A stretch of 64,000 bases of DNA from Methylophilus sp. 42 (lineage in GTDB: Bacteria; Pseudomonadota; Gammaproteobacteria; Burkholderiales; Methylophilaceae): NCBI RefSeq assembly GCF_000384155.1, contig NZ_KB913031.1, positions 1,426,001-1,490,000 of the forward strand. Reading direction: 5' to 3'. Under the pieces are notes generated by a model. That model was given only the letters and a program-made list of their open reading frames with translations. It searched no databases and had not been told where the DNA came from. Numbering within the stretch: position 1 is the first letter of the stretch; every line of letters begins with the position of its first letter. Position numbers and translations under genes: made by a program. This document shows positions 46,798 through 54,874 of the stretch, one piece after another.

Positions 46798-48246
46798 ATG
46801 TCTTTACTATCTCAGTTAGAAAATGTCATTAAGACCTTTCTGGCTGGGGAGTCTACCCCGCATTCTCAGCCACCCCATTTATTGCTTGCGCTTAGTGGTG
46901 GTGTAGATTCTATTGTGTTGCTGCACACCTTGTCACAACTGACGACCCCGTTATCGTTTACCTTATCTGCCATGCATGTGCACCATGGCCTCAGCCCGCA
47001 TGCTGGCAACTGGCTACAGATGTGTGAACAACTGTGTGCTGATAACAATATCCCTTTTTATAGTGAAAAAGTGCATGTTGATTTGCAAAGTGGCTTGGGC
47101 GTTGAGGCCGCTGCACGCGACGCGCGTTACCAGGCATTAGAGCGAGTACGCCAGCAATTGGCCGCGGATGCGATTGTCACGGCCCATCACATGCAAGACC
47201 AGGCAGAAACCTTATTGTTGCAGCTGATGCGTGGTGCCGGGGTAAAAGGCCTCAGCGCCATGAGCCATTGGGATGCTGAGCGTTATTTGCTCAGGCCGCT
47301 GTTAACAGTGCCCAAGGCTGAGCTACTGCAATATGCGACGGCCCAACAGCTAAAATGGGTAGAAGACGAAAGCAATGCCGACATTAGCTATGACCGCAAC
47401 TTCATGCGTCAAAAAGCCATGCCTGTATTGCGTGAGCGCTACCCGCAATTGGATAGCGCCTTGCTGCGTAGTGCCAGTCATCTTGCAGATGCCCAAATTT
47501 TACTAGACACGCTCGCACAGCAAGACTTGCTGCAATGCGATGTGCGGGAGGAGTGGCTGGGACAGTCGATCGCTATCCCGCATCTGCACACGCTGGGCGA
47601 CGTGCGTGCAAAAAACCTGTTGCGCTTCTGGTTTCAGCAACGCCAACTGCGTATGCCGAATACAGAACAATTGCAGGATTACTGGAAGCAGCTTTCCTCA
47701 GTGAAGTCGCACCGTTATTTACACCTGCCCTTACAAGGCCAGGCTGCGGATCATCGCGCTTATCTGCATCATTATCAGCAGCGCCTGTATTGTGTCGCCA
47801 AACCGGCCGCATTGCCGCAAACGCCCCTTGTGTGGCAGGGCCATCAAACGCAAACCTGGGGTGACTGGCAAGTACAATTCAAAGTCAGTAAAGGGCGCGG
47901 GATCGCATTGGCCAGGCTGGGGATTTCTCCCGCCGCCATCACGCTGAACAAGCGTTATGGCCAGCCGATTCCATTGCCAGAGGGGCTGGCGCTGTTGGTT
48001 TCACCCAGAACAGGCGGTGAAGCATTGCAGCCCGATGCTAAACGTCCAAGACGTGAATTAAAAGTGATTTTTCAAATGCTGGGGATTCCACCCTGGCAAC
48101 GTGCTTTTTACCCCGTGGTTCAAGTCACCACTACTCAGCCTAGCACATCACAAACGCTGGTTGCTCTCGCTGCCATTGCAGTCGATGAAGCCTGGCGCCC
48201 TGGCCGTAATGCTTACGGTCTCGAAATCTTCCTTCAGCCTCGCTAA
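46798..48246 (+). CDS. tilS: tRNA(Ile)-lysidine synthetase
   Basis: Modifies C34 of the tRNA-Ile CAU anticodon to lysidine (482 residues from ATG 46798; GTG 46786 would overlap accA and is less likely). The PP-loop SGGVDS (33-38) in LALSGGVDSIVLLHTL is followed by HVHHGLSPHAGNWLQMCEQL, TAHHMQDQAETLLLQLMRG and GLSAM, and then the C-terminal TilS domains (VFQMLGIPPWQRAFYPVV-like sequence near the end). It starts one base after the accA stop. Confidence 0.95.
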   Translation: MSLLSQLENVIKTFLAGESTPHSQPPHLLLALSGGVDSIVLLHTLSQLTTPLSFTLSAMHVHHGLSPHAGNWLQMCEQLCADNNIPFYSEKVHVDLQSGLGVEAAARDARYQALERVRQQLAADAIVTAHHMQDQAETLLLQLMRGAGVKGLSAMSHWDAERYLLRPLLTVPKAELLQYATAQQLKWVEDESNADISYDRNFMRQKAMPVLRERYPQLDSALLRSASHLADAQILLDTLAQQDLLQCDVREEWLGQSIAIPHLHTLGDVRAKNLLRFWFQQRQLRMPNTEQLQDYWKQLSSVKSHRYLHLPLQGQAADHRAYLHHYQQRLYCVAKPAALPQTPLVWQGHQTQTWGDWQVQFKVSKGRGIALARLGISPAAITLNKRYGQPIPLPEGLALLVSPRTGGEALQPDAKRPRRELKVIFQMLGIPPWQRAFYPVVQVTTTQPSTSQTLVALAAIAVDEAWRPGRNAYGLEIFLQPR

Positions 48247-48254
48247 ATTAAAAT

Positions 48255-48324
48255 TGGTTGTAATAAACCAGTTTAAACCATAAAATTGGTTGCAATGAGC
48301 CATTTTTATGGTTGATATCCACCA
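48255..48324 (+). promoter_or_regulatory. Three phased 16-bp palindromes (enhancer-like binding sites)
   Basis: Three copies of TGGT-N8-RCCA lie just after the tilS stop: 48255-48270 (TGGTTGTAATAAACCA), 48287-48302 (TGGTTGCAATGAGCCA) and 48309-48324 (TGGTTGATATCCACCA). The first two are also direct repeats over 25 bases (21 of 25 identical, 48250-48274 and 48282-48306). Site spacings are 32 and 22 bases, close to three and two helical turns. They lie about 50-120 bases before a -24/-12 type promoter, the normal place for binding sites of a sigma-54 activator. Confidence 0.65.
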
Positions 48325-48375
48325 TCGAAATGGTACTTAATTGATTTCAATGATCTTTTTTTTTGATGGCATAAA

Positions 48376-48391
48376 CGGAACAGTTATTGCT
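48376..48391 (+). promoter_or_regulatory. Candidate sigma-54 (-24/-12) promoter of the TonB receptor operon
   Basis: CGGAACAGTTATTGCT matches the consensus TGGCACG-N4-TTGCW at 9 of 12 defined positions, with the essential GG and GC dinucleotides separated by exactly 10 bases. Transcription would start near 48402, 57 bases before the receptor ATG. A gene for a sigma-54 activator follows in the same transcript. Confidence 0.55.
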
Positions 48392-48458
48392 CTTAAGAAG
48401 TACTTTTAAATCAAAAGTTATTCAATAAAAGTATTCTCGGGAAAAAGGATCATTCGTT

Positions 48459-50861
48459 ATGAATAAAAATACTATCAAGCCATTGCTGCTTGCAATTGTG
48501 TCTGCCTATGCAGCGCAGGCGATGACAGTGCATGCTGAAGACGTGAAGTTGGAGAAGGTGGAAATTGTCGGGACTACACCGCTGCCTGGCGTGGGTTTGC
48601 CACTGGAAAAAGTACCTGCGAACGTGCAGTCAGCCAAGGGTAAGGAAATTGTGAATCAGCACAGCAATACGATCGCTGATTTTATGAATAACAACATGGT
48701 GGGGGTGAGCGTGAATGAGTCACAGAATAACCCGTTTCAACCTGATGTGTTATTCCGTGGTTTTACGGCATCGCCATTGTTGGGCACGCCACAAGGCTTG
48801 TCTGTGTTTGTTGATGGCGTACGCGTCAACGAGCCTTTCGGTGATGTGGTGAACTGGGATTTGATTCCCGTCAATGCGATTGCAAACATGAATCTGATTC
48901 CAGGGTCTAACCCTGTTTACGGCCTGAATACGCTCGGTGGTGCTTTGTCTGTGACGACCAAGAATGGCCGTACACATAAAGGTGGCGCCATTGAGTCAAG
49001 CTTTGGCTCATGGGGACGCAAGAATACCTCTGCCGAATTTGGTGGAGTGTCAGAAGATAACTCTGTTGATTACTTTATCTCCGGCAATTATTTTGACGAA
49101 GATGGCTGGCGTGATTACTCGCCAAGCACGGTGAAGCAACTATTTGGCAAGGTGGGCTGGCAAAATGAGACCACGCGCCTGGAGTTGAGCTACACCGGTG
49201 CTGATAACAATATGATTGGTAATGGATTGGTTCAAAAAGAGCTGATTCAGGATTTTGGCCGCAGCGCCATCAATACGCGTCCAGATCAAACCAAAAACAG
49301 CATGAATTTCTTGAATTTGAACGGTAGTCATTGGTTTAATGATGACGTGCAATTGACTGGTAATGTTTATTTCCGTCAATCCAACCGTAAAACCCTGAAC
49401 GGGGATGTCAATGATGATTTTAACGGCTCAGGAGCTTTGGATCTGAATGCGGATGGTGAAATCGATAGTGCAGAACTGGCCACAGCGCTTGCTGATTGTC
49501 AGGCAGGCAACAACTCTGAAGAAAACTGTTCAGGGGCTTTGAATCGTAGTAATACGCGTCAAAGAGGCCATGGTTTTAATACCCAGTTGACCTTCAACCA
49601 GCCGCTGTTTGAAAAGAAAAACCAGTTTATTGTTGGTGCGGGCTATGACTTTTCCAAAATCAAGTTCTCGCAATCTACCGAATATGGGCTGATTAATGCC
49701 TCGCGTGGTGTGGATGCATTGGGTGAGTTGAGTGACGAAGCGGCAGTGAAACTGAATGGCAGAACCACCAGTTGGGGTGCATTTGTCACGGATACTTTGT
49801 CCTTGACCGATCAATGGCATTTAACCATGTCTGGCCGCTACAACCATATCAAGGTTGAAAACCGTGACCGCCTGATTCCAGATGTGACTGACCCGGAAAC
49901 ATTGTCTGGCGATCATAGCTTTAACCGACTCAACCCGGCAGTTGGCCTGAACTTTACGCCTACACAAGCGTTGACCATGTACGGTAGCTATAACGAAGGT
50001 ATGCGCGCGCCAACCTCTATGGAATTGGGTTGCGCAAACCCGGCTGTACCATGCAAGCTGCCGAATGCGATGGCAGGTGACCCGCCGCTGAAAAAAGTGG
50101 TGGCTAAAACCTTTGAAGTCGGCGCCCGTGGCCAGTTAAGCGACAATATTCGCTGGTCTACCGCGGTCTATCGCACTGAGAACCACGACGATATTCAGTT
50201 TATTGCCACCAATGCCACCAATGGCATGGGCTATTTTGACAACGTTGGTAAAACCCGCCGCGTTGGCCTCGATGCCGGTTTAAATGGCGTGACAGGTGAT
50301 TTGTCATGGAATGTCGGCTACAGCTTTGTGCGCGCGACTTACCAAACACCTTTTGAAATCACCAATGAAGTGAACTCGTCTTCTGATGGCACCGCTATCC
50401 AGGTGGGCAAAGGTGATCGACTGCCTAACTTGCCTGAGCATGCCTTGAAATTGCGTTTGCAATATCAAGTGACGTCACAATGGACGGTAGGCAGCAACAT
50501 CAATACCTATTCAGACGTATATGTGCGTGGTAACGAGAACAACAAGCATCGTGCCAATGATGGGGATGATGAACACGTACAGGATTCTGGCAAAGTGGGT
50601 GGTTTCACTATCGTCAACATCGATACGCGCTATCGCTTTGGCAACAGTGGTTGGCAGTTCTTTGCTAAAGCCATCAATATTTTTGACAAAGAATATGCGA
50701 CAGGTGGCTTGTTGGGTGAAAACTGGATTGAGGGCGGTCAGTTCTCAGGCAACGAAGAACCTTCTAAATTGCTGATGGTCGGTGCACCTCGCGCTGGCTG
50801 GCTGGGCTTCCGTTATGAATTTGGTGCCAAGCCATCATTAGCTAGTTACGACCGTGACTAA
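48459..50861 (+). CDS. TonB-dependent outer-membrane receptor with an EF-hand-like loop
   Basis: An 800-residue outer-membrane active transporter. A signal peptide (PLLLAIVSAYAAQAMTVHA) is followed by a plug domain (~45-165; VFVDGVRVNEPFGDVVNWDL and IPGSNPVYGLNTLGGALSV) and a 22-strand-type barrel. The last strand FRYEF is followed by an unusual polar tail, GAKPSLASYDRD. In a predicted extracellular loop, residues 328-339 read DLNADGEIDSAE, a textbook EF-hand calcium loop, followed by a cysteine pair (C347, C357) that could form a disulfide. The substrate is unknown; a metal or metal chelate is a reasonable guess. It shares a transcript with the regulator at 50885. Confidence 0.9.
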   Translation: MNKNTIKPLLLAIVSAYAAQAMTVHAEDVKLEKVEIVGTTPLPGVGLPLEKVPANVQSAKGKEIVNQHSNTIADFMNNNMVGVSVNESQNNPFQPDVLFRGFTASPLLGTPQGLSVFVDGVRVNEPFGDVVNWDLIPVNAIANMNLIPGSNPVYGLNTLGGALSVTTKNGRTHKGGAIESSFGSWGRKNTSAEFGGVSEDNSVDYFISGNYFDEDGWRDYSPSTVKQLFGKVGWQNETTRLELSYTGADNNMIGNGLVQKELIQDFGRSAINTRPDQTKNSMNFLNLNGSHWFNDDVQLTGNVYFRQSNRKTLNGDVNDDFNGSGALDLNADGEIDSAELATALADCQAGNNSEENCSGALNRSNTRQRGHGFNTQLTFNQPLFEKKNQFIVGAGYDFSKIKFSQSTEYGLINASRGVDALGELSDEAAVKLNGRTTSWGAFVTDTLSLTDQWHLTMSGRYNHIKVENRDRLIPDVTDPETLSGDHSFNRLNPAVGLNFTPTQALTMYGSYNEGMRAPTSMELGCANPAVPCKLPNAMAGDPPLKKVVAKTFEVGARGQLSDNIRWSTAVYRTENHDDIQFIATNATNGMGYFDNVGKTRRVGLDAGLNGVTGDLSWNVGYSFVRATYQTPFEITNEVNSSSDGTAIQVGKGDRLPNLPEHALKLRLQYQVTSQWTVGSNINTYSDVYVRGNENNKHRANDGDDEHVQDSGKVGGFTIVNIDTRYRFGNSGWQFFAKAINIFDKEYATGGLLGENWIEGGQFSGNEEPSKLLMVGAPRAGWLGFRYEFGAKPSLASYDRD

Positions 50862-50884
50862 ATAACAATAATTAAGGACGACGC

Positions 50885-52300
50885 GTGCTTTCACAAATTT
50901 CATCATCCACGGATAAATCGGTTTTTTTACCATTCAAGAAAAAAATTCTGTTGGTAGAAGACGAAGTGCTGTTTGCCAAGGCGGTGGTTAAACGCCTGCA
51001 AAAAGCCGGATTTGAGTGTGAGCACGCAGAGTCTTTGCATGATGCCAGATTGCTGGTGAAACAGTTTGAACCGGATATGGCGCTGCTGGATATGCGCCTG
51101 CCCGATGGCAATGGCCTGGATTTGTTATCAGACTTTGTTGCCAAGAATATCAACACCATCGTTATGACCGCTTTTGGCGATGTGACTGATGCGGTCAATG
51201 CGATCAAAATGGGTGCGATAGACTACTTGAAAAAGCCTATCGACCTTGAAGAATTACTGCTCATTATTCAAAAGAATGAGAAAACCACCGATTTGCAAAC
51301 TAGCCTGGACTACTCCAGGCAACGCGATACTATCGTCAATGAGTCAGTGCAGCTGATCGGTGAGAGTGCTGCCATGCAAAGCGTGCGACAGCAGATTACC
51401 CGTATTGCGCAATTAAGCGCGCTTAGTGATGCTGTACAGCCTACGGTGTTGATTACCGGCGAAACTGGTACCGGAAAAGATGTGGTCGCGCGCTACTTGC
51501 ACGCCAGTTGTGCCAATCATGACAAACCGTTTGTGCATGTCGATTGTGCTTCATTGCCAGCCGAGCTGATTGAAAGCGAGTTGTTTGGCCATGAGAAGGG
51601 CGCGTTTACCAATGCTGTAGCTTCACGTCCGGGCTTGATTGAGTCTGCTGAAGATGGCACCTTGTTCCTGGATGAAATTGGTGAATTGCCGCTGGGTTTG
51701 CAGGCTAAGTTGCTGAATGTGCTGGAGCGCAGAATGGTGCGACGCCTGGGCTCAACCAAAGAGCGCCCGGTGCAGGCGCGTATTATTGCGGCCACCAATC
51801 GTGATTTGTACCAGATGTCCAGTGAAGGACGTTTCCGCTCTGACCTCTATTACCGTTTAAACGTCATCACCATGCAGATGCCGCCGCTGCGTGACCGTGG
51901 CCAGGATGTGTTGCTGCTGGCAAATTACTTCAGGCAGATGACCGAGAAGCGCTATGCATTGCCACATCATGAATTCAGTGCAATGGCTCTGATGGCGATA
52001 CAAGGCTATCACTGGCCTGGTAATGTACGTGAAATGCGTCATCAGATCAGCCGTGCCGTGCTGATGTGCACGCAGGCGATGATTTCAGAGCATGACTTGG
52101 GCCTGCCGCAGATGGCGGCCGTCAATACAAACTCGTCAACGCAAGGCGAGGCACAAGTCACGCTGGATGATGCAGAAAAAGCCATGCTGTTGAATGCGCT
52201 GGAACAGTCACGCCACAATGTTTCCAAAGCAGCCAGGTTGTTGGGCATTACCAGAATGACCATGCGCTATCGCATGGACAAGCATGGTATCTCAGTATAA
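50885..52300 (+). CDS. Sigma-54-dependent response regulator (NtrC family)
   Basis: A 471-residue activator. The receiver domain (~20-135) has phospho-acceptor Asp69 in ALLDMRLPDGNG. The AAA+ domain has Walker A GETGTGKDVV and the sigma-54 contact loop as GAFTNA (239-244) rather than the usual GAFTGA. A Fis-type helix-turn-helix closes the protein (NVSKAARLLGITRMTMRYRM). It starts at GTG 50885 with AAGGAC upstream, only 23 bases after the TonB receptor, so it is in the same operon and probably controls it. No partner kinase is adjacent. Confidence 0.92.
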   Translation: MLSQISSSTDKSVFLPFKKKILLVEDEVLFAKAVVKRLQKAGFECEHAESLHDARLLVKQFEPDMALLDMRLPDGNGLDLLSDFVAKNINTIVMTAFGDVTDAVNAIKMGAIDYLKKPIDLEELLLIIQKNEKTTDLQTSLDYSRQRDTIVNESVQLIGESAAMQSVRQQITRIAQLSALSDAVQPTVLITGETGTGKDVVARYLHASCANHDKPFVHVDCASLPAELIESELFGHEKGAFTNAVASRPGLIESAEDGTLFLDEIGELPLGLQAKLLNVLERRMVRRLGSTKERPVQARIIAATNRDLYQMSSEGRFRSDLYYRLNVITMQMPPLRDRGQDVLLLANYFRQMTEKRYALPHHEFSAMALMAIQGYHWPGNVREMRHQISRAVLMCTQAMISEHDLGLPQMAAVNTNSSTQGEAQVTLDDAEKAMLLNALEQSRHNVSKAARLLGITRMTMRYRMDKHGISV

Positions 52301-52442
52301 ATAAGCATCCGCCTCCATCGCAGAATCCTTTTTTGCTCAATGACTTAGTTGTCATGGCCCGGTTTTGATGGGCTATTGACAACGCTCAGGATTGAGCATA
52401 ACGTCATTAAACATTTCTATAATATTGGATGAGGAGCGGGGT

Positions 52443-53012
52443 ATGTCAGTCAGTCGATTATGTAGTGCATTGTTGCTCGCATTAACAGTTAGTCATCAGG
52501 CGTATGCAGCCACTTACAATGTGGATGCTTATGACAACAGTATTGCTCAAGGTGTAGGCAGTGGCCTGGATACGATTACGCTGAACGCAGGCGATGTATT
52601 TAATATTTCTGTGAGTGTAGACGATTTGTGGAGTGCTGGCGCATTGCCAAGATTTTCTACTGCCGATGGCTTGAATGGTAATTTGTATGCGACAGCAACA
52701 GATGATTCCGGTGAGGCGGTGGGTACGTTGATCGGAATTAACTATGGCCCAGTGACGATGGATGGCTTTACAGCCAATTTCGGCCAGCTGGTTGGCCGCA
52801 TCGGCAGTACTTATATCGCGCTAGGCACCAGTTATAGTGGCGTTGCGGCTGAGAGTGGTGTACTAAAGTTGTATTACTGGGATTCAAATTTCGGCGACAA
52901 TGCTGGCAAGATTGCGGTCAATGTGACGACCGTGCCTGAGCCTGAAAATGCCGCCATGTTGTTTGCCGGTTTGGCGGCGATCAGCCTATTGGCAAAACGT
53001 AAGTCGCGTTAA
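52443..53012 (+). CDS. PEP-CTERM sorting-domain protein
   Basis: A 189-residue secreted protein starting at ATG 52443, which has GAGGAG upstream; the frame is open from 52392, but the signal peptide begins here (LCSALLLALTVSHQAYA). The mature part is beta-rich (TYNVDAYDNSIAQGVGSGLD...), without a known domain. The C-terminus is VPEPENAAMLFAGLAAISLL followed by AKRKSR, a PEP-CTERM signal of the PEPE subtype, different from the PEADT tails near 24-27 kb. The 142-bp gap upstream contains 8-bp inverted arms TGCTCAAT (52334-52341) and ATTGAGCA (52391-52398). Confidence 0.86.
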   Translation: MSVSRLCSALLLALTVSHQAYAATYNVDAYDNSIAQGVGSGLDTITLNAGDVFNISVSVDDLWSAGALPRFSTADGLNGNLYATATDDSGEAVGTLIGINYGPVTMDGFTANFGQLVGRIGSTYIALGTSYSGVAAESGVLKLYYWDSNFGDNAGKIAVNVTTVPEPENAAMLFAGLAAISLLAKRKSR

Positions 53013-53030
53013 TGGTATGTTACTGTATTT

Positions 53031-53057
53031 AAAAACCTCGCTTTAGCGAGGTTTTTT
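53031..53057 (+). terminator. Rho-independent terminator
   Basis: AAAAACCTCGC and GCGAGGTTTTTT flank a TTTA loop, giving an 11-bp stem with a T-run 18 bases after the PEP-CTERM stop. Confidence 0.88.
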
Positions 53058-53167
53058 GTTATTGGCCTGGGCTTTGCCGCGTGGTTGTCTTGTGACATAA
53101 ATCAATCCTGATCAGGCGCCAGCGAAATCGCCCATGGTATCATTGCACTTTTACAGTGGAGCTGAAA

Positions 53168-54364
53168 ATGATTGGTACCCCGTTGAGCGCAAATGCGACC
53201 AAAGTCATGTTGTTAGGCAGTGGTGAGCTTGGTAAAGAGGTGATTATTGCCTTGCAGCGTTTGGGGGTGGAAGTCATTGCGGTGGATCGTTATGCGCATG
53301 CACCGGGACACCAGGTTGCGCATCATGCTTACGCCATTGACATGACGGATGCCACGGCTTTAAAAGCCCTGGTGAATCAGGTAAAGCCACATTATATTGT
53401 GCCTGAAATCGAGGCATTGAATACGCAAGCATTGGCCGAAATCGAAGCGACGGGTGTCACCGTGGTGCCTACGGTGCGTGCGGTGCAATTGACCATGAAC
53501 CGTGAAGGTATCCGTCGACTGGCGGCTGAAGAATTAGGTTTACCAACGTCGCCGTATGCTTTTGCACGCTCAGAAGCCGAGCTACAGGCCGCGATTGACG
53601 GCGGTATTGGCTATCCATGTTTTATCAAACCCACCATGTCTTCATCAGGCAAAGGCCAGTCTCGTATTACGCAAGCGTCTGAGGTGAACACTGCCTGGGA
53701 ATATGCCGCCAGTGGCGGCCGCGTGAATCAGGGCGTGGTGATTGTAGAAGGCCAGATTGACTTTGATTATGAAATCACCTTGTTAACGGTGCGTGCTAAA
53801 AATGTATCCGGCCAGATTGAAACACACTTCTGTGCGCCGATTGGTCATGTGCAGAAGCAGGGCGATTATGTAGAAAGCTGGCAGCCACAAGCCATGCATC
53901 CGCAAGCGTTAAAAAATGCACAAGACGTTGCCAAAAAAGTGACTGATGCTTTGGGCGGACAAGGCCTGTTTGGCGTCGAGTTGTTTGTCAAAGGGGAGCA
54001 GGTCTGGTTCTCCGAGGTTAGCCCGCGCCCGCATGACACAGGAATGGTGACCATGTGTACGCAACGCCTGAATGAATTTGAATTGCATGCACGTGCGATT
54101 TTAGGCTTGCCGGTAGATGTGGCGCAGCGCGAAGCTGGGGCCAGCGCCGTGATTTATGGCGGTGCAGATGCACAGGCACTTGAGTATCATGGCCTGGAAG
54201 CTGCGATGTCTGTGCCCAATAGTGAAGTTCGCCTGTTTGGCAAACCGGAGTCATTTGTGCGCCGCCGCATGGGGGTTGCGCTGGCAACAGCAGACAATAC
54301 CGAAGCGGCGCGTGAATTGGCCAAGCAAGCGGCTGCTCTGGTGACGCCAAAAGTCGCAGGCTAA
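53168..54364 (+). CDS. purT: Formate-dependent phosphoribosylglycinamide formyltransferase
   Basis: ATP-grasp enzyme that formylates GAR with free formate in purine synthesis (398 residues). The start [22 protein letters not shown] matches PurT; GTG 53156 belongs to the upstream ribosome site (GGAG six bases before ATG 53168). Other signatures are [31 protein letters not shown] and [12 protein letters not shown]. Use of formate fits a methylotroph, where formate is a main intermediate. It is followed after 4 bases by a truncated haemoglobin. Confidence 0.96.
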   Translation: MIGTPLSANATKVMLLGSGELGKEVIIALQRLGVEVIAVDRYAHAPGHQVAHHAYAIDMTDATALKALVNQVKPHYIVPEIEALNTQALAEIEATGVTVVPTVRAVQLTMNREGIRRLAAEELGLPTSPYAFARSEAELQAAIDGGIGYPCFIKPTMSSSGKGQSRITQASEVNTAWEYAASGGRVNQGVVIVEGQIDFDYEITLLTVRAKNVSGQIETHFCAPIGHVQKQGDYVESWQPQAMHPQALKNAQDVAKKVTDALGGQGLFGVELFVKGEQVWFSEVSPRPHDTGMVTMCTQRLNEFELHARAILGLPVDVAQREAGASAVIYGGADAQALEYHGLEAAMSVPNSEVRLFGKPESFVRRRMGVALATADNTEAARELAKQAAALVTPKVAG

Positions 54365-54368
54365 TAGC

Positions 54369-54794
54369 ATGGCATTAGAGATACAAGAGCCTAATGCGGC
54401 CAAACAATCTTTGTTTGAATGGCTGGGCGGGGCTGAAAAGGGCGCTGAAACCATACGCAACCTGGTCGAGACCTTTTACGACACCATGGATACAGACCCT
54501 AAAGCGGCTGGTTTACGCGCCATTCATCAGCCGGATTTAACCGAGGCCAGAGAGAAGCTGTTTATGTTTTTAATGGGCTGGACCGGCGGCCCGCAGTTAT
54601 ATATTGAGCGCTATGGCCATCCGCGCTTGCGGGCGCGGCATATGCCATTCCCGATTGACGAGTCGGCGCGCGATCAATGGATGTACTGTATGATTAAAGC
54701 AATGCATACGCTGCAGTTCGAAGAGTCGCTCATGAAGCATATTGCCAATCAGCTCTACGGCGTGGCAGACTTTATGCGTAATCGCGAAGGCTAG
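54369..54794 (+). CDS. Group II truncated haemoglobin
   Basis: A 141-residue 2-on-2 globin. It begins SLFEWLGGAEKGAETIRNLV, with the F-helix proximal His in RLRARHMPFPIDE and the Trp of helix G in RDQWMYCM, both characteristic of group II (trHbO/YjbI type). Such proteins bind O2 or NO and may help with oxygen delivery or nitrosative stress. It starts 4 bases after purT, so it is likely co-transcribed; the functional link is unclear. Confidence 0.92.
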   Translation: MALEIQEPNAAKQSLFEWLGGAEKGAETIRNLVETFYDTMDTDPKAAGLRAIHQPDLTEAREKLFMFLMGWTGGPQLYIERYGHPRLRARHMPFPIDESARDQWMYCMIKAMHTLQFEESLMKHIANQLYGVADFMRNREG

Positions 54795-54844
54795 CGGCCT
54801 TTGTCGCCTCATCGTTATATTGCTTGCGCATTTCGTTGCACAAT

Positions 54845-54874
54845 AAAAAAAGCCCCGCGAACGGGGCTTTTTTT
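54845..54874. terminator. Bidirectional rho-independent terminator
   Basis: AAAAAAAGCCCCG and CGGGGCTTTTTTT with loop CGAA. It lies between the convergent globin and DEAD-box helicase genes and overlaps the last bases of the helicase stop region. Confidence 0.88.

Noticed and set aside
52350-52375. A second sigma-54 promoter upstream of the PEP-CTERM gene (TGGCCCGGTTTTGATG).
   Set aside because: The GG is present, but the -12 GC is not at the required 10-base distance.
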